A stretch of 64,000 nt of DNA, from positions 62,001 through 126,000 of the forward strand of contig NZ_SZTO01000008.1 of NCBI RefSeq assembly GCF_013369385.1, written 5' to 3'. This DNA comes from Vibrio sp. 05-20-BW147. GTDB lineage: Bacteria > Pseudomonadota > Gammaproteobacteria > Enterobacterales > Vibrionaceae. A program made the position numbers and the translations under genes. Below, piece after piece: positions 1-8,278 of this stretch (within the stretch, counting starts at the first letter, position 1; every line of letters starts with the position of its first letter). Below the pieces are notes generated by a model. It searched no databases. It worked only from the letters and a program-made list of their open reading frames with translations, and was not told where the DNA came from.

Positions 1-817
1 AGCCCTTTCTTACAACAACATCGCAGACACTGACGCAGCGCTTGAGTGTGTGAAAGAGTTTAATGAGCCAGCTTGTGTCATTGTTAAGCACGCTAACCCA
101 TGTGGCGTAGCGCTAGGTAAAGACATCCTAGAGGCGTACAACCGCGCTTACCAAACCGATCCGACATCCGCATTCGGTGGCATCATCGCCTTCAACCAAG
201 AGCTAGACGCGGAAACGGCCACAGCGATCGTTGAGCGCCAATTTGTTGAAGTCATCATTGCCCCTTCTGTATCAGCTGAAGCGATGGAAGTGGTAGCGGC
301 GAAGAAAAACGTTCGTCTGCTTGAGTGTGGCGAGTGGACAACGAAGACAACAGGCTTTGATGTGAAACGCGTGAACGGCGGCCTACTGGTTCAAGATCGC
401 GACCAAGGCATGGTCAGCCTCGATGACCTTAAAGTCGTCTCTAAGCGCCAGCCAACTGAAGAAGAACTCAAAGACGCGTTATTCTGCTGGAAAGTCGCCA
501 AGTACGTAAAATCGAACGCGATTGTTTACTCTAAAGGCGATATGACTATTGGTGTGGGCGCTGGCCAAATGAGCCGCGTCTACTCAGCGAAGATTGCTGG
601 CATTAAAGCGGCAGACGAAGGCCTACAAGTTGAAGGTTGCGTCATGGCCTCTGATGCCTTCTTCCCATTCCGTGACGGCATTGATGCAGCAGCAGAAGCT
701 GGCATTAAATGTGTAATTCAGCCTGGTGGTTCGATGCGTGATGACGAAGTGATTGCCGCCGCAGATGAACACGGTATGGCGATGATTTTTACGGGCATGC
801 GCCACTTCCGCCACTAA
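1..817 (+). CDS. purH: Bifunctional AICAR transformylase/IMP cyclohydrolase, 3' part
   Basis: This is the C-terminal part of PurH; the reading frame is open from base 2 and its 5' end lies outside the window. PurH carries out the last two steps of IMP synthesis: formylation of AICAR with 10-formyl-tetrahydrofolate, then ring closure. The visible part is the transformylase domain, including the VKHANPCG motif with the conserved catalytic Lys-His pair and the C-terminal [12 protein letters not shown] stretch. The GTG at base 50 is an internal codon and not a start, because the frame continues upstream with normal PurH sequence. A hairpin terminator follows the stop, and purD comes next as in the usual purHD pair. 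Identity is certain. Confidence 0.97.
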
Positions 818-825
818 TTTTTATC

Positions 826-853
826 AGAGGTGCCTTATCAGGCACCTCTTTTT
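826..853 (+). terminator. Hairpin terminator between purH and purD
   Basis: A perfect 10-bp stem (826-835 with 840-849) with a TATC loop is followed by a T run. It lies after the purH stop and only 21 bases before the purD start. Read-through from purH into purD would therefore be partial unless the hairpin is bypassed. Confidence 0.85.
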
Positions 854-874
854 GCAAGATTTGAGGATGATGAG

Positions 875-2164
875 ATGAATGTATTGATAATTGGTTCCGG
901 TGGTCGTGAACACGCACTAGGTTGGAAAGCCGCGCAAAACCCAAATGTAGAGACAATCTTCGTCGCGCCGGGTAACGCTGGTACCGCACTTGAGCCTAAG
1001 CTAGAAAACGTCAACATCGCCGTTGAAGACATTGCCGGTTTAGTGGCGTTTGCTAAAGAGAAAGCCATTGAGCTGACCATTGTTGGCCCTGAAGTACCAC
1101 TCGTACTGGGTGTCGTTGATGCGTTTTATGAAGCAGGCCTGCCAATTTTTGGCCCTACCCAAGCGGCTGCGCAACTTGAAGGCTCTAAAGCATTTACCAA
1201 AGACTTCCTTGCTCGTCACCAAATCCCGACGGCGGCGTACGCAAACTTTACGGACATCGAGCCAGCACTGGCGTACGTGCGTGAACAAGGCGCGCCAATC
1301 GTGGTGAAAGCAGATGGCCTTGCAGCAGGTAAAGGCGTGATTGTCGCGATGACGCTGGAAGAAGCGGAAGAAGCAATCAAAGACATGCTCGCAGGCAACG
1401 CCTTTGGCGAGGCAGGCAGCCGCGTGGTGATCGAAGAGTTCCTGGATGGCGAAGAAGCCAGCTTCATCGTGATGGTGGATGGTGAGAACGTATTGCCGAT
1501 GGCCACCAGCCAAGACCACAAACGTGTCGGCGATAAAGACACCGGTCCAAACACCGGCGGTATGGGGGCTTACTCACCCGCACCAGTGGTGACACCAGAG
1601 ATCCATAACCGTGTTATGCAAGAAGTGATCTTTCCGACCGTGCGTGGTATGGCCGCCGAAGGTAACCCATACACGGGCTTCCTCTATGCCGGCTTGATGA
1701 TTGACAAAGATGGCACACCAAAAGTGATCGAGTACAACTGCCGCTTTGGTGACCCAGAGACGCAACCTATCATGATGCGCATGGAATCGGATCTTGTGGA
1801 ATTGTGCCTCGCGGCCATCGACAAGAAACTGGATCAAGTCGAGTCCAAGTGGGACCCTCGCGCATCGATTGGTATCGTGCTTGCAGCGGGTGGTTACCCA
1901 GCAGCGTACAACAAGGGTGATGTGATCTCTGGCCTACCTCAAGTTGAGATTGAAGGCGAGAAGGTCTTCCACGCTGGTACTGAAAATAAAGAGGGCGATA
2001 TCGTCACAAACGGTGGTCGTGTTCTGTGTGCCACCGCTCTGGGCAATAGCGTATCAGAAGCGCAGCAACGCGCGTACGAACTAGCAAAACAGATCCGTTG
2101 GGAAGGCATGTTCTATCGCAACGATATTGGCTACCGTGCTATCGCTCGCGAGCAGCAGAAATAA
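875..2164 (+). CDS. purD: Phosphoribosylamine--glycine ligase
   Basis: PurD (GAR synthetase, 429 aa) joins glycine to phosphoribosylamine with ATP in the second step of purine synthesis. It starts with MNVLIIGSGGREHALGW, the family's N-terminal nucleotide-binding signature, followed by an ATP-grasp domain containing VVKADGLAAGKGV and the conserved GMGAYSP and FGDPETQ segments. I chose the ATG at 875, preceded by GAGG, because an earlier in-frame ATG at 830 would start inside the purH terminator hairpin and add residues unlike PurD. It is functionally paired with purH upstream. Confidence 0.97.
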   Translation: MNVLIIGSGGREHALGWKAAQNPNVETIFVAPGNAGTALEPKLENVNIAVEDIAGLVAFAKEKAIELTIVGPEVPLVLGVVDAFYEAGLPIFGPTQAAAQLEGSKAFTKDFLARHQIPTAAYANFTDIEPALAYVREQGAPIVVKADGLAAGKGVIVAMTLEEAEEAIKDMLAGNAFGEAGSRVVIEEFLDGEEASFIVMVDGENVLPMATSQDHKRVGDKDTGPNTGGMGAYSPAPVVTPEIHNRVMQEVIFPTVRGMAAEGNPYTGFLYAGLMIDKDGTPKVIEYNCRFGDPETQPIMMRMESDLVELCLAAIDKKLDQVESKWDPRASIGIVLAAGGYPAAYNKGDVISGLPQVEIEGEKVFHAGTENKEGDIVTNGGRVLCATALGNSVSEAQQRAYELAKQIRWEGMFYRNDIGYRAIAREQQK

Positions 2165-2187
2165 CAACGGCGTTAGTTGGCTAACAC

Positions 2188-2216
2188 AAAAAAAGGCGCA
2201 TGATGCGCCTTTTTCT
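2188..2216. terminator. Bidirectional terminator between purD and the DUF1481 gene
   Basis: The stem AGGCGCA/TGCGCCT (2194-2210) has an A run on its left and a T run on its right. It can end both purD (plus) and the convergent lipoprotein gene (minus). Confidence 0.85.
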
Positions 2217-2233
2217 TTCGTCAGTAAACCACG

Positions 2234-2926
2234 TTACTCTTCGATAAGTACTGGCTTCTCAATGCAATCTTTATCGTCATCATCCATCAAAAGCAAGGTA
2301 TCGACTTCTAAACGACGAGTCGATTTTTTGCCTAAAAACGCCACGTAACTATCCACACTCGCAAGTCGGTTAACCACAAAACCCGGGAGCGTTTTGTTGA
2401 ACTCAAGTGAGGTATACTCTTCTCCGCCACAAGTTTCAAACGTTTCGCCATCCCAGTAACCTTGCACCAACTCCAAACCTTCTCGAGATTGCAGCTTGGT
2501 CTCTTTGACTAACGCTTCCGCTTCATAGCGGTAACGCTGCAGCTGCTCCTGCTGGATGGGTAGCACTTTGCCATTTAAACGATACTGTTGATAAACCGCA
2601 TCACCTTCAACATTAAAACGAACGTGGATTCGATAAGGCACCAAACCAAGCTTACCATCAAGCTGTTCACCTTCTCGAATCAACTCTCGCAACGCGCCTT
2701 CATCCCATCGGTAATCACTCTGATACCAACCGTAATCACCAGAAAAAACGTAATCGGCCGCCTTGTGAGGCCCAGTAAGCTTATCCGTGACCCAATAAAA
2801 ACTCGTCGCATCGCCCATCGTCTGGCCACCAGAGAAATGAGTGAACTGTTCAAGATTTGGTCTTGGTGCTGAAGAACAACCAGCAAGGATTAGGAGGGCA
2901 GTCAGGGAGAGAAGTCGTTTTTTCAT
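2234..2926 (-). CDS. DUF1481 family lipoprotein (YjaH-like)
   Basis: A 230-aa predicted lipoprotein. It begins MKKRLLSLTALLILAGCSS, with a basic start, a hydrophobic core and an LAGC lipobox that puts the lipidated cysteine at residue 17. The body matches the DUF1481 family as I recognise it, represented in E. coli by YjaH, which also lies beside hupA. No enzyme motif is visible and the function is unknown. I use the ATG at 2926; a TTG four codons upstream is the alternative. No good Shine-Dalgarno is visible. It follows the hupA terminator, so expression may depend on read-through or on a weak internal promoter. Confidence 0.8.
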   Translation of the reverse strand: MKKRLLSLTALLILAGCSSAPRPNLEQFTHFSGGQTMGDATSFYWVTDKLTGPHKAADYVFSGDYGWYQSDYRWDEGALRELIREGEQLDGKLGLVPYRIHVRFNVEGDAVYQQYRLNGKVLPIQQEQLQRYRYEAEALVKETKLQSREGLELVQGYWDGETFETCGGEEYTSLEFNKTLPGFVVNRLASVDSYVAFLGKKSTRRLEVDTLLLMDDDDKDCIEKPVLIEE

Positions 2927-2940
2927 GATGTCAGGCAATT

Positions 2941-2970
2941 AAAAAAGGCACCGGAGAGAATCTCCGGTGC
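2941..2970 (-). terminator. hupA terminator
   Basis: A 10-bp perfect stem (2948-2957 with 2961-2970) with a 3-base loop is followed on the minus strand by a run of six T. It lies just after the hupA stop and before the DUF1481 gene. Confidence 0.85.
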
Positions 2971-2977
2971 AGAGCAA

Positions 2978-3250
2978 TTAGTTTACTGATTCTTTCAGCG
3001 CTTTACCTGCTACGAATGCAGGAACGTTTGCTGCAGCGATTTGGATCTCGTCACCCGTTTTTGGGTTACGGCCAGTACGCGCTGCACGGTGGTTTACTTT
3101 GAATGTACCAAAACCAATTAGTTGAACCTGGTCACCCTCTTTTAGTGCATCAGTCACACCGTTAAGAGTTGCTTCAAGAGCAGCTTTTGCTTGTGCTTTA
3201 GATAGGTCTGCTTTCTCTGCGATAAAGTCGATTAATTGGGTCTTGTTCAT
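2978..3250 (-). CDS. hupA: DNA-binding protein HU-alpha
   Basis: This 90-aa histone-like protein is of the usual HU length. It begins [20 protein letters not shown] and contains the family signature [18 protein letters not shown], which forms the DNA-embracing arm. HU bends and compacts the nucleoid as a dimer with HU-beta. The alpha assignment rests on sequence and on location next to the DUF1481 and yjaG genes, as in E. coli. AGAAGGG precedes the ATG at good spacing. The upstream region of about 265 bp up to the CNNM gene must hold divergent promoters, but I could not define them securely. Confidence 0.95.
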   Translation of the reverse strand: MNKTQLIDFIAEKADLSKAQAKAALEATLNGVTDALKEGDQVQLIGFGTFKVNHRAARTGRNPKTGDEIQIAAANVPAFVAGKALKESVN

Positions 3251-3515
3251 TAGGTTTCCCTTCTCATAGGTTATCGAATTCGTTTCACTCTAAAGCATAA
3301 AGCCTATGTCTGGCAAAGGTTTGTCGTCAATCTTTCGCTTTAGTGCCTTACTTTTAACCGTTTTCTGAGTAATAACTCACAAATTGTTACCGAATAACCA
3401 TACAAAGAGCTTGGATTTCACGGCCGAAGCACCTATTTACAAGGAGTCTACGACCATTAGATAATGCACTTTGTCTCAGTGTAGACGTGAACTCGTGACT
3501 TCTTCAAGGGCAACT

Positions 3516-4604
3516 ATGCTACTGCTTACTTTCTATATTTCGATTGCTATTGGTATTTCTTTCATCTGTTCTGTGCTGGAGGCGGTACTACTGAGCATCA
3601 GCCCAAGCTATATTGCGCAGCTCAGACAGCAAGGTCATCCTGCTGCTGAACCGCTGACGAAGCTTAAAGCAGACATCGATCGTCCGCTGGCTTCTATCCT
3701 CACATTAAACACCATCGCTCACACCATTGGTGCTGCGACAGCGGGTGCGCAAGCGGCAGTGGTTTTCGGCAGCGAATGGTTGGGGGTATTTTCTGGTGTC
3801 CTAACGCTCGGTATTCTTGTGCTCTCGGAGATTGTCCCGAAAACCATTGGTGCCACATACTGGCGACAACTAGCGCCTTCGGCAGCCACGACATTGCGTT
3901 GGATGGTGTGGGCTTTGACCCCCTTTGTTTGGTTCTCAGAGCAAATCACCAAGCGCTTGGCACGCAATCAAGAACTGCCCAAAATGCGTGATGAGCTATC
4001 AGCGATGGCGATCTTAGCACGCGAAAGCGGTGAGTTTGCCGAAGGTGAGTCGAAGATCCTAAGTAATCTACTAGGCATTCAAGATGTACCGGTAACGCAG
4101 GTGATGACACCTCGCCCTGTAGTTTTTCGAGTGGATGCCACCACCACGATTAACGAGTTTCTCGCTGAGCACAAAGAGACACCATTCTCTCGCCCTCTGG
4201 TTTACAGCGAGCAGAAAGACAACATCATTGGTTTTGTCCACCGCTTAGAGCTGTTCAAACTGCAGCAATCGGGGGAAGGTGAAAAACAGCTAGGGGCGGT
4301 AATGCGACCCATTCATGTCATCATGAACACACTCGCTTTGCCCAAAGCCTTTGACCAGATGATGGCAAAACGCTTGCAGCTTTCTATCGTGGTGGATGAG
4401 TATGGCACCGTACAGGGCTTAGTCACGCTCGAAGATATCTTCGAATACTTGCTGGGTGAAGAGATCATCGACGAAGCCGACAAGAGCCAGGACATGCAAG
4501 AACTCGCTTACCAACGCTGGGAGCGTTGGAAAAATAAGCACGGCATGATTGAAAGCCGTGACGACGATGAGGATCAAGTAAGCAACGACAAGGCTAAGTC
4601 GTAG
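3516..4604 (+). CDS. CNNM/CBS-domain membrane protein (putative ion transporter)
   Basis: A 362-aa inner-membrane protein. Residues about 1-170 form a DUF21/CNNM domain with several hydrophobic segments, including the ending ILVLSEIVPKTIGATYW. A pair of CBS domains follows, with QVMTPRPVVFRVDA and VVDEYGTVQGLVTLEDIFEYLLG. The tail is short and acidic, and I see no C-terminal CorC_HlyC transporter-associated domain, so this is a short member of the family. Relatives are linked to magnesium or cobalt efflux; the substrate here is not known. The ATG at 3516 is chosen because AAGGG lies six bases upstream; a TTG at 3471 extends the frame without a good ribosome site. Confidence 0.85.
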   Translation: MLLLTFYISIAIGISFICSVLEAVLLSISPSYIAQLRQQGHPAAEPLTKLKADIDRPLASILTLNTIAHTIGAATAGAQAAVVFGSEWLGVFSGVLTLGILVLSEIVPKTIGATYWRQLAPSAATTLRWMVWALTPFVWFSEQITKRLARNQELPKMRDELSAMAILARESGEFAEGESKILSNLLGIQDVPVTQVMTPRPVVFRVDATTTINEFLAEHKETPFSRPLVYSEQKDNIIGFVHRLELFKLQQSGEGEKQLGAVMRPIHVIMNTLALPKAFDQMMAKRLQLSIVVDEYGTVQGLVTLEDIFEYLLGEEIIDEADKSQDMQELAYQRWERWKNKHGMIESRDDDEDQVSNDKAKS

Positions 4605-4625
4605 ATTGGACAGGTGTCAAAACAA

Positions 4626-4654
4626 CAAAAGGCTCGTTCGGAGCCTTTTGTGTT
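4626..4654. terminator. Bidirectional terminator between the CNNM gene and yjaG
   Basis: A perfect 10-bp stem (4626-4635 with 4641-4650) has the loop GTTCG. A-rich and T-rich flanks suit convergent genes ending at 4604 (plus) and 4662 (minus). Confidence 0.82.
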
Positions 4655-4661
4655 TCTATCG

Positions 4662-5249
4662 CTAGAGCGTAATGCCAATGTTGCTGATTGGGTCATCTCT
4701 CAGCTCTTGTCTCAAGTCTTTAATCAAATCGATATCGCGCTCTTGAGCTTCACGCAAAGGACGGAAAATTGCCCACTGCACATCCCACTCAGAACACACC
4801 GCTTCGTTCGCTTTCTGGTTTTCATTGGTGATCGCTTCACTGCCTTGAGCTTGCTCTAAATCCACCACGGTTTGCACCGACTGCTGACTGATTTTAATCA
4901 TAGAGTCAAACAAGTAGTCACGATCAAGCAAACCGTGCAGTAAGGTGGAGAGAGATTGACACGCATCCATCGCCGGGTAAACCGCATAGAGCTCGAACTC
5001 TTCTGCGCTCGGAAAAAGCTCTTCCAACTTCTCAAGTTGACGCTCAAAATTCACCTTAGCGTTTTTCACCGTGAGAATTTCCCATACACTGTCTAAAATG
5101 TTGCGATAACCGCGTGGGTCTGCAAAGGCTGTATTTTCGCAAAACAGCGCGTAGTTTGGGTACATACGCTCACATAAGCAGGCCATAAAGGTTATTTGTT
5201 GCCAAGGTTCCAGTTTCTCTAAACGAACCTGCAGGGGATTCTGTAGCAT
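4662..5249 (-). CDS. yjaG: YjaG family protein (DUF416)
   Basis: A 195-aa soluble protein of the DUF416/YjaG family, recognised from its N-terminal LEPWQQITFMACLCERMYPN and from its place near hupA and hemE as in E. coli. It looks largely helical, with no signal peptide and no catalytic motif. Function is unknown. The ATG at 5249 is used; a GTG two codons upstream is equally possible because neither has a strong ribosome site. It is divergent from the hydroxyacid dehydrogenase gene. Confidence 0.83.
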   Translation of the reverse strand: MLQNPLQVRLEKLEPWQQITFMACLCERMYPNYALFCENTAFADPRGYRNILDSVWEILTVKNAKVNFERQLEKLEELFPSAEEFELYAVYPAMDACQSLSTLLHGLLDRDYLFDSMIKISQQSVQTVVDLEQAQGSEAITNENQKANEAVCSEWDVQWAIFRPLREAQERDIDLIKDLRQELRDDPISNIGITL

Positions 5250-5315
5250 AATCACTCAATCATTGCGGAAAAAGACAGCGGAAGTGTACTTGATTCGCCA
5301 CAGGGAAAAAAGTTA

Positions 5316-6242
5316 ATGCATCAGTCAAATCACAAGATTTTCATTGATACCGAGGATAATGCAGCTTATCAGCAGTTGCTCAATGACCAAGCCCTACCCA
5401 ATTTGACCATTACGCAATACCGAGAAGAAGCGAATATTATTCTCGCCGCCCCACCCAAAATCGCACCACAGCTCTCAGAATGCCACCAGCTCGAATGGTT
5501 ACAGTCTACCTATGCTGGCGTGAATGCACTGATGCAACCTCAGTTACGACGGGATTACAAGCTGACCAATGTCCGTGGTATTTTTGGCCCCTTGATCGCG
5601 GAATACGTCATCGGCTACGCCATTCAACACTATCGCCACTTGGCCCGCTATGCGGAGCAGCAACAGCAACGTCTCTGGCAACCGCATCCCTACTCTTCCC
5701 TAGAGGGCAAAACGATCACCATCTTAGGTACTGGGAGCATAGGGAATCACCTTGCGCATGCCTGCTCAGCGATGGGGTTACACACCATTGGCGTCAATCG
5801 CACAGGCATTCCGCCAAACGGTAGCCATTTTCAGCAAACCTATCACATCAATGAGCTGGCAGCGGCCTTGAAGCGAGCGCACATCGTAGTCAACACTCTG
5901 CCTAGCACAGAACATACTCACCATTTGTTGAACCAAGCGAGCCTAAGCCACTGTCGTCATGCTCTATTATTTAATGTTGGACGTGGGGACGTCATTGACA
6001 ATGCGGCACTACTTTTGGCGATTAAAAATCACTGGGTCGAACATGCATTCTTAGATGTATTTGAACAAGAACCCCTCGTCACCGATCATCCATTTTGGGG
6101 GCTCAAACAAATCACTATCACGCCGCATATTGCCGCGCTGAGCTTTCCTGAGAAAGTGATGGCGCTGTTTGCTGAAAATTACCATCGTTGGCTTGAAGGG
6201 TACCCGCTCAACCATCAAGTCAGCTTCACCAAAGGGTATTGA
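5316..6242 (+). CDS. D-2-hydroxyacid dehydrogenase
   Basis: A 308-aa NAD(P)-dependent reductase of 2-keto acids. The Rossmann motif GTGSIG is at residues 138-143. The family's catalytic triad is visible as R223 in NVGRGDVID, E252 in FEQEPL and H271 in TPHIAALS. It resembles the glyoxylate/hydroxypyruvate reductase branch (GhrA-like), but the true substrate cannot be read from sequence. The next gene starts 3 bases after its stop, so the two are surely co-transcribed. Confidence 0.9.
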   Translation: MHQSNHKIFIDTEDNAAYQQLLNDQALPNLTITQYREEANIILAAPPKIAPQLSECHQLEWLQSTYAGVNALMQPQLRRDYKLTNVRGIFGPLIAEYVIGYAIQHYRHLARYAEQQQQRLWQPHPYSSLEGKTITILGTGSIGNHLAHACSAMGLHTIGVNRTGIPPNGSHFQQTYHINELAAALKRAHIVVNTLPSTEHTHHLLNQASLSHCRHALLFNVGRGDVIDNAALLLAIKNHWVEHAFLDVFEQEPLVTDHPFWGLKQITITPHIAALSFPEKVMALFAENYHRWLEGYPLNHQVSFTKGY

Positions 6243-6245
6243 GGC

Positions 6246-6839
6246 ATGCCACTTGAGCCGCTGTTAACTCAAATACGAGCTTGCCAAGTGTGTGCCTCCG
6301 CCTTGCCGCTCGGTGCGAACCCTGTGGTTCAAGCTCACTCAGAGGCGAAGATTTTGATCATCGGACAAGCGCCAGGGACCAAAGCCCACCACACTTCCAT
6401 TCCGTGGAATGATGCCAGTGGCAATCGCTTAAGAGCGTGGTTAGACATTGAAAAGCAGACTTTTTATGACCCAAAACAGATCGCCATCATGCCGATGGGA
6501 TTTTGCTATCCCGGACGAGGGCAATCTGGCGATCTTCCGCCACGAAAAGAGTGCGCACCACTGTGGCATGAGGCCTTACTGAAACACTTACCCAATATCG
6601 AACTGACACTGTTGATTGGTCAATATGCACAAAACCGTTATCTGTCGAACAAACCAAAAACACTGACTGAAACAGTACAAAATTGGCAAGCTTGGCTACC
6701 CGATTACCTGCCAATTCCTCATCCCTCACCAAGGAACACACTGTGGTTGAGAAAGAATCCTTGGTTTGAAGAACAAACCGTGCCCTACCTTCGCCAACAA
6801 GTGCATCAGCTACTCTCCCCGAGCAAGGTTGAGATCTAA
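6246..6839 (+). CDS. Uracil-DNA glycosylase superfamily protein, probable 4Fe-4S type
   Basis: A 197-aa protein of the uracil-DNA glycosylase superfamily (COG1573-like). Motif A is GQAPGTKAHH near residue 40 and motif B is HPSPRN near residue 159. Four cysteines (C13, C16, C87, C103) have the C-x2-C ... C-x15-C spacing of the iron-sulfur cluster of family 4 glycosylases. The usual family 4 motif A is GEAPG followed by an acidic residue; here Q and a TKAHH segment replace it, so activity on uracil is uncertain. It is translationally close to the dehydrogenase gene. DNA repair is the best general call. Confidence 0.82.
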   Translation: MPLEPLLTQIRACQVCASALPLGANPVVQAHSEAKILIIGQAPGTKAHHTSIPWNDASGNRLRAWLDIEKQTFYDPKQIAIMPMGFCYPGRGQSGDLPPRKECAPLWHEALLKHLPNIELTLLIGQYAQNRYLSNKPKTLTETVQNWQAWLPDYLPIPHPSPRNTLWLRKNPWFEEQTVPYLRQQVHQLLSPSKVEI

Positions 6840-6904
6840 AAAGCATTGAGATCATGGCAACCCAAAAGCACCTTTCGCTGTACACCGCTGAGGTAGAAGC
6901 GAAA

Positions 6905-6932
6905 AACAAAAACCAGCCGAAGCTGGTTTTTA
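6905..6932. terminator. Bidirectional terminator between the UDG-like gene and hemE
   Basis: The stem AAAACCAGC/GCTGGTTTT (6909-6917 with 6922-6930) has a CGAA loop and flanking A and T runs. It serves the convergent UDG-like gene and hemE. Confidence 0.85.
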
Positions 6933-6953
6933 ATGGCTAACAGAGAGTGCTTT

Positions 6954-8021
6954 TTATTGGTGGTATGGCTTAGAAAGCTCGTGAACCGCCTCAACAAAGA
7001 CACCTGCGTTTTCTGGTGGAACGTCAAGATGGATACCGTGACCCAAGTTGAACACGTGTCCAGTACCACCATGGCCAAATCCTTCTAGGATAGAGGCCAC
7101 TTCTTCACGAATGCGATCGTGAGAAGCGTAGAGCATCGATGGATCCATATTGCCTTGCAGGGCCACTTTGTCACCGACACGCGCTTTTGCGTCTGCAATG
7201 TTGATGGTCCAATCAAGACCTACGGCATCACAACCCGTAGCCGCAATCTGCTCTAACCACATGCCACCATTCTTCGTAAAGAGCGTCACGGGTACGCGGC
7301 GGCCATCGTTTTCACGAATCAGGCCATCCACAATCTTATGCATGTATTGCAATGAGAAGAGGTTGTAGTCTCGCGGCGTCAACACGCCACCCCATGTATC
7401 AAATACCATCACTGATTGCGCACCTGCTTTAATTTGTGCGTTTAGGTATTCGATAACGCTGTCTGCTAGCTTATCAAGAAGTAGGTGCAGAGTGTGTGGT
7501 TCTGCGTACATCATTTTCTTGATCTTAGTGAAGGCTTTTGAGCTGCCGCCTTCAACCATGTAAGTGGCGAGTGTCCACGGGCTACCAGAAAAGCCAATCA
7601 GCGGTACGTCACCGTTCAAGTCTTTGCGGATTTGACGCACAGCGTTCATAACATATTGCAGCTCACCTTCTGGATCCGGCACGCCGATTTTTTCGACGTC
7701 TGCTTTGCATGTGATTGGGTTATCGAAGATTGGGCCTTCACCTGTTGAGAAGCGCAGACCCAATCCCATCGCATCTGGGATAGTCAGGATATCAGAGAAC
7801 AGAATGGCGGCATCCAGCGGAAAGCGGCGAAGTGGTTGAAGAGTCACTTCAGACGCAAGCTCTGCATTTTTACACAAAGACATGAAATCGCCCGCTTGAG
7901 CACGCGTTGCTTTGTATTCTGGTAGGTAACGACCTGCCTGACGCATCATCCATACCGGTGTGCAATCGACTGGCTGTTTAAGAAGAGCACGCAGATAACG
8001 ATCATTTTTTAATTCAGTCAT
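6954..8021 (-). CDS. hemE: Uroporphyrinogen decarboxylase
   Basis: HemE (355 aa) decarboxylates the four acetate side chains of uroporphyrinogen III to give coproporphyrinogen III in heme synthesis. The N-terminal signature [14 protein letters not shown] and the internal [13 protein letters not shown] motif are present. I start at the ATG at 8021 ([14 protein letters not shown]), matching the family; the frame is open 30 codons further upstream, but that part is not HemE-like. A probable extended -10 promoter lies about 40 bases upstream. The gene follows nudC in the same direction. Confidence 0.97.
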   Translation of the reverse strand: MTELKNDRYLRALLKQPVDCTPVWMMRQAGRYLPEYKATRAQAGDFMSLCKNAELASEVTLQPLRRFPLDAAILFSDILTIPDAMGLGLRFSTGEGPIFDNPITCKADVEKIGVPDPEGELQYVMNAVRQIRKDLNGDVPLIGFSGSPWTLATYMVEGGSSKAFTKIKKMMYAEPHTLHLLLDKLADSVIEYLNAQIKAGAQSVMVFDTWGGVLTPRDYNLFSLQYMHKIVDGLIRENDGRRVPVTLFTKNGGMWLEQIAATGCDAVGLDWTINIADAKARVGDKVALQGNMDPSMLYASHDRIREEVASILEGFGHGGTGHVFNLGHGIHLDVPPENAGVFVEAVHELSKPYHQ

Positions 8022-8059
8022 TCCGAAATTCCAGTTGTTAGGCTTTTTATAAGAGCGAC

Positions 8060-8068
8060 ATTCTAACA
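8060..8068 (-). promoter_or_regulatory. Probable hemE promoter (extended -10)
   Basis: On the minus strand a TG-T dinucleotide extension precedes TAGAAT, giving an extended -10 element about 40 bases before the hemE ATG. No good -35 box is seen, which is normal for this class. This is inference from motif and position. Confidence 0.45.
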
Positions 8069-8187
8069 CCGATTTCGTGCAAAATGCGGTCTGCTTTGCG
8101 CCCTGGATCAAGTTATTAACTTTTAAATCAATGCTTCATTTGCAACCAAGATGTAACAGTGTTAAAAATTTTCTCGCTAGCGAAAAC

Positions 8188-8193
8188 TATAAT
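8188..8193 (+). promoter_or_regulatory. Candidate promoter of an intergenic small RNA
   Basis: A perfect TATAAT -10 box on the plus strand lies 6 bases before a hairpin-led transcript candidate. The -35 region is poor. Two short palindromes lie upstream: TAACAGTGTTA (8154-8164) and TCGCTAGCGA (8174-8183). They could be operator sites for an activator or repressor. Confidence 0.5.
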
Positions 8194-8198
8194 TACAA

Positions 8199-8269
8199 AC
8201 TGAACACTCTGTGTTCAGCATCTCATAACGACATCTTACTTACCCCCTCCCTCTCGGAGGGTTTTTTTT
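8199..8269 (+). ncRNA. Candidate intergenic small RNA between nudC and hemE
   Basis: The segment has the layout of a trans-acting Hfq-type small RNA of about 70 nt. A TATAAT box is followed by a perfect 8-bp hairpin (CTGAACAC, loop TCT, GTGTTCAG at 8200-8218). Next comes an unpaired stretch with a C-rich CCCCCTCC core able to pair with Shine-Dalgarno sequences, and then a terminator with an 8-T tail. Both flanking genes run on the minus strand, so the plus-oriented terminator has no protein gene to serve. No open frame starts in it with a ribosome site. I cannot match it to a named RNA. Confidence 0.6.
8245..8269 (+). terminator. Plus-strand terminator of the candidate small RNA
   Basis: The stem CCCTCC/GGAGGG (8245-8250 with 8256-8261) is followed by TTTTTTTT. 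On the minus strand the hairpin has no T run after it, so it works only for plus-strand transcripts. Confidence 0.75.
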
Positions 8270-8278
8270 ATTTATTTT

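Noticed and set aside
830..874. Upstream ATG extending purD
   Set aside because: It begins inside the purH terminator stem and adds 15 residues unlike any PurD; the ATG at 875 has the ribosome site and family start.
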